Origin: Aquiflexum lacus
GTDB lineage: Bacteria > Bacteroidota > Bacteroidia > Cytophagales > Cyclobacteriaceae
Assembly: GCF_015476655.1 (NCBI RefSeq)
Contig: NZ_JABFHF010000005.1
Span: forward strand, 124,001 to 188,000
Direction: 5' to 3'
Length of the DNA stretch: 64,000 bases
The position numbers were made by a program, and so were the translations under genes. Shown here piece after piece: positions 63,862-64,000 of the stretch. The notes beneath the pieces are model-generated. The model searched no databases. It was not told where the DNA came from and was given only the letters and a program-made list of their open reading frames with translations. How positions within the stretch are numbered: position 1 is the first letter of the stretch; each line of letters opens with the position of its first letter.

Positions 63862-64000
63862 TCTTTAAAATTTTCCGCCCGCAAAGTTAATTTTCTTTTA
63901 TTGAAATCCAAACTGAGATGGGATAGATACATTGAGAAGGCGGAAAGTAAGAGGGGAAATTGCAGTAATCACGGATACGCCAATATTTCATTTGTAAACC

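Noticed and set aside
1-64000. tRNA, rRNA or riboswitch genes
   Set aside because: Each spacer was read for cloverleaf or aptamer patterns and none was convincing; a covariance-model scan could not be run here.

Overview
The window looks like chromosomal DNA of a Bacteroidota member, most likely in or near the family Cyclobacteriaceae (order Cytophagales). The signs are: type IX secretion partners (a PorP/SprF-like protein and a very large surface protein ending in a gliding/type B sorting domain), a SusC-like carboxypeptidase-regulatory plus beta-barrel protein, LytS/LytTR signalling, promoters carrying the Bacteroidota -7 element TAnnTTTG, a group II geranylgeranylglyceryl phosphate synthase, and few Shine-Dalgarno sequences. 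The genus call is inference; no rRNA or tRNA gene was found to anchor it.

Layout. 1-3.5 kb: the 3' part of an iron-sulfur photolyase, then an S58 peptidase and an aldehyde dehydrogenase on the minus strand. 3.7-12.3 kb: a tiny gene with an overlapping terminator, then a four-gene plus-strand operon (unknown secreted protein, 1432-residue type IX-secreted adhesin, PorP/SprF-like protein, OmpA-family protein with two OmpA domains). 12.3-20.3 kb: M23 peptidase and aspS diverging, a large TonB-receptor-like barrel, and intergenic stretches full of REP-like repeats, a fasciclin relic and a near-perfect 47-bp palindrome. 20.3-30.5 kb: pheS, a four-gene minus operon ending in GGGP synthase, a LOG protein coupled to a lytic transglycosylase, an AsmA-like protein and uvrA. 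30.6-37.4 kb: a LytS-type kinase, two LytTR regulators, a small secreted protein behind a palindrome, PIN-PhoH, a DUF819 membrane protein and an orphan antitoxin-like gene. 37.6-45.6 kb: an amino-acid decarboxylase and a seven-gene minus run: rfbC, CpsB-type phosphatase, nucleotide-sugar/SDR enzyme, TPR protein, phosphosulfolactate synthase, DUF368 and aroE. 45.7-54.4 kb: hflX, an rRNA methyltransferase, a CHAD protein, a barrel protein, mazG, a small cysteine-rich membrane protein, a GlmM-type mutase and a cysteine desulfurase. 54.4-64 kb: a gene relic, an MsbA-like ABC exporter, a DUF433/DUF5615 toxin-antitoxin pair, an M14 carboxypeptidase, an AAA ATPase behind a TTACGT-type motif cluster, lysC, ribH and a TPR membrane protein.

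How it works together. Most genes are housekeeping (translation, repair, amino-acid and flavin synthesis, Fe-S supply). The clearest functional module is the type IX secretion operon at 4.1-12.3 kb. Two enzymes better known from archaea (GGGP synthase and phosphosulfolactate synthase) suggest unusual lipid or sulfonate chemistry, but their roles here are inference. The intergenic DNA is rich in families of imperfect palindromes and decayed genes. No CRISPR array, insertion sequence, prophage or defence island was seen.
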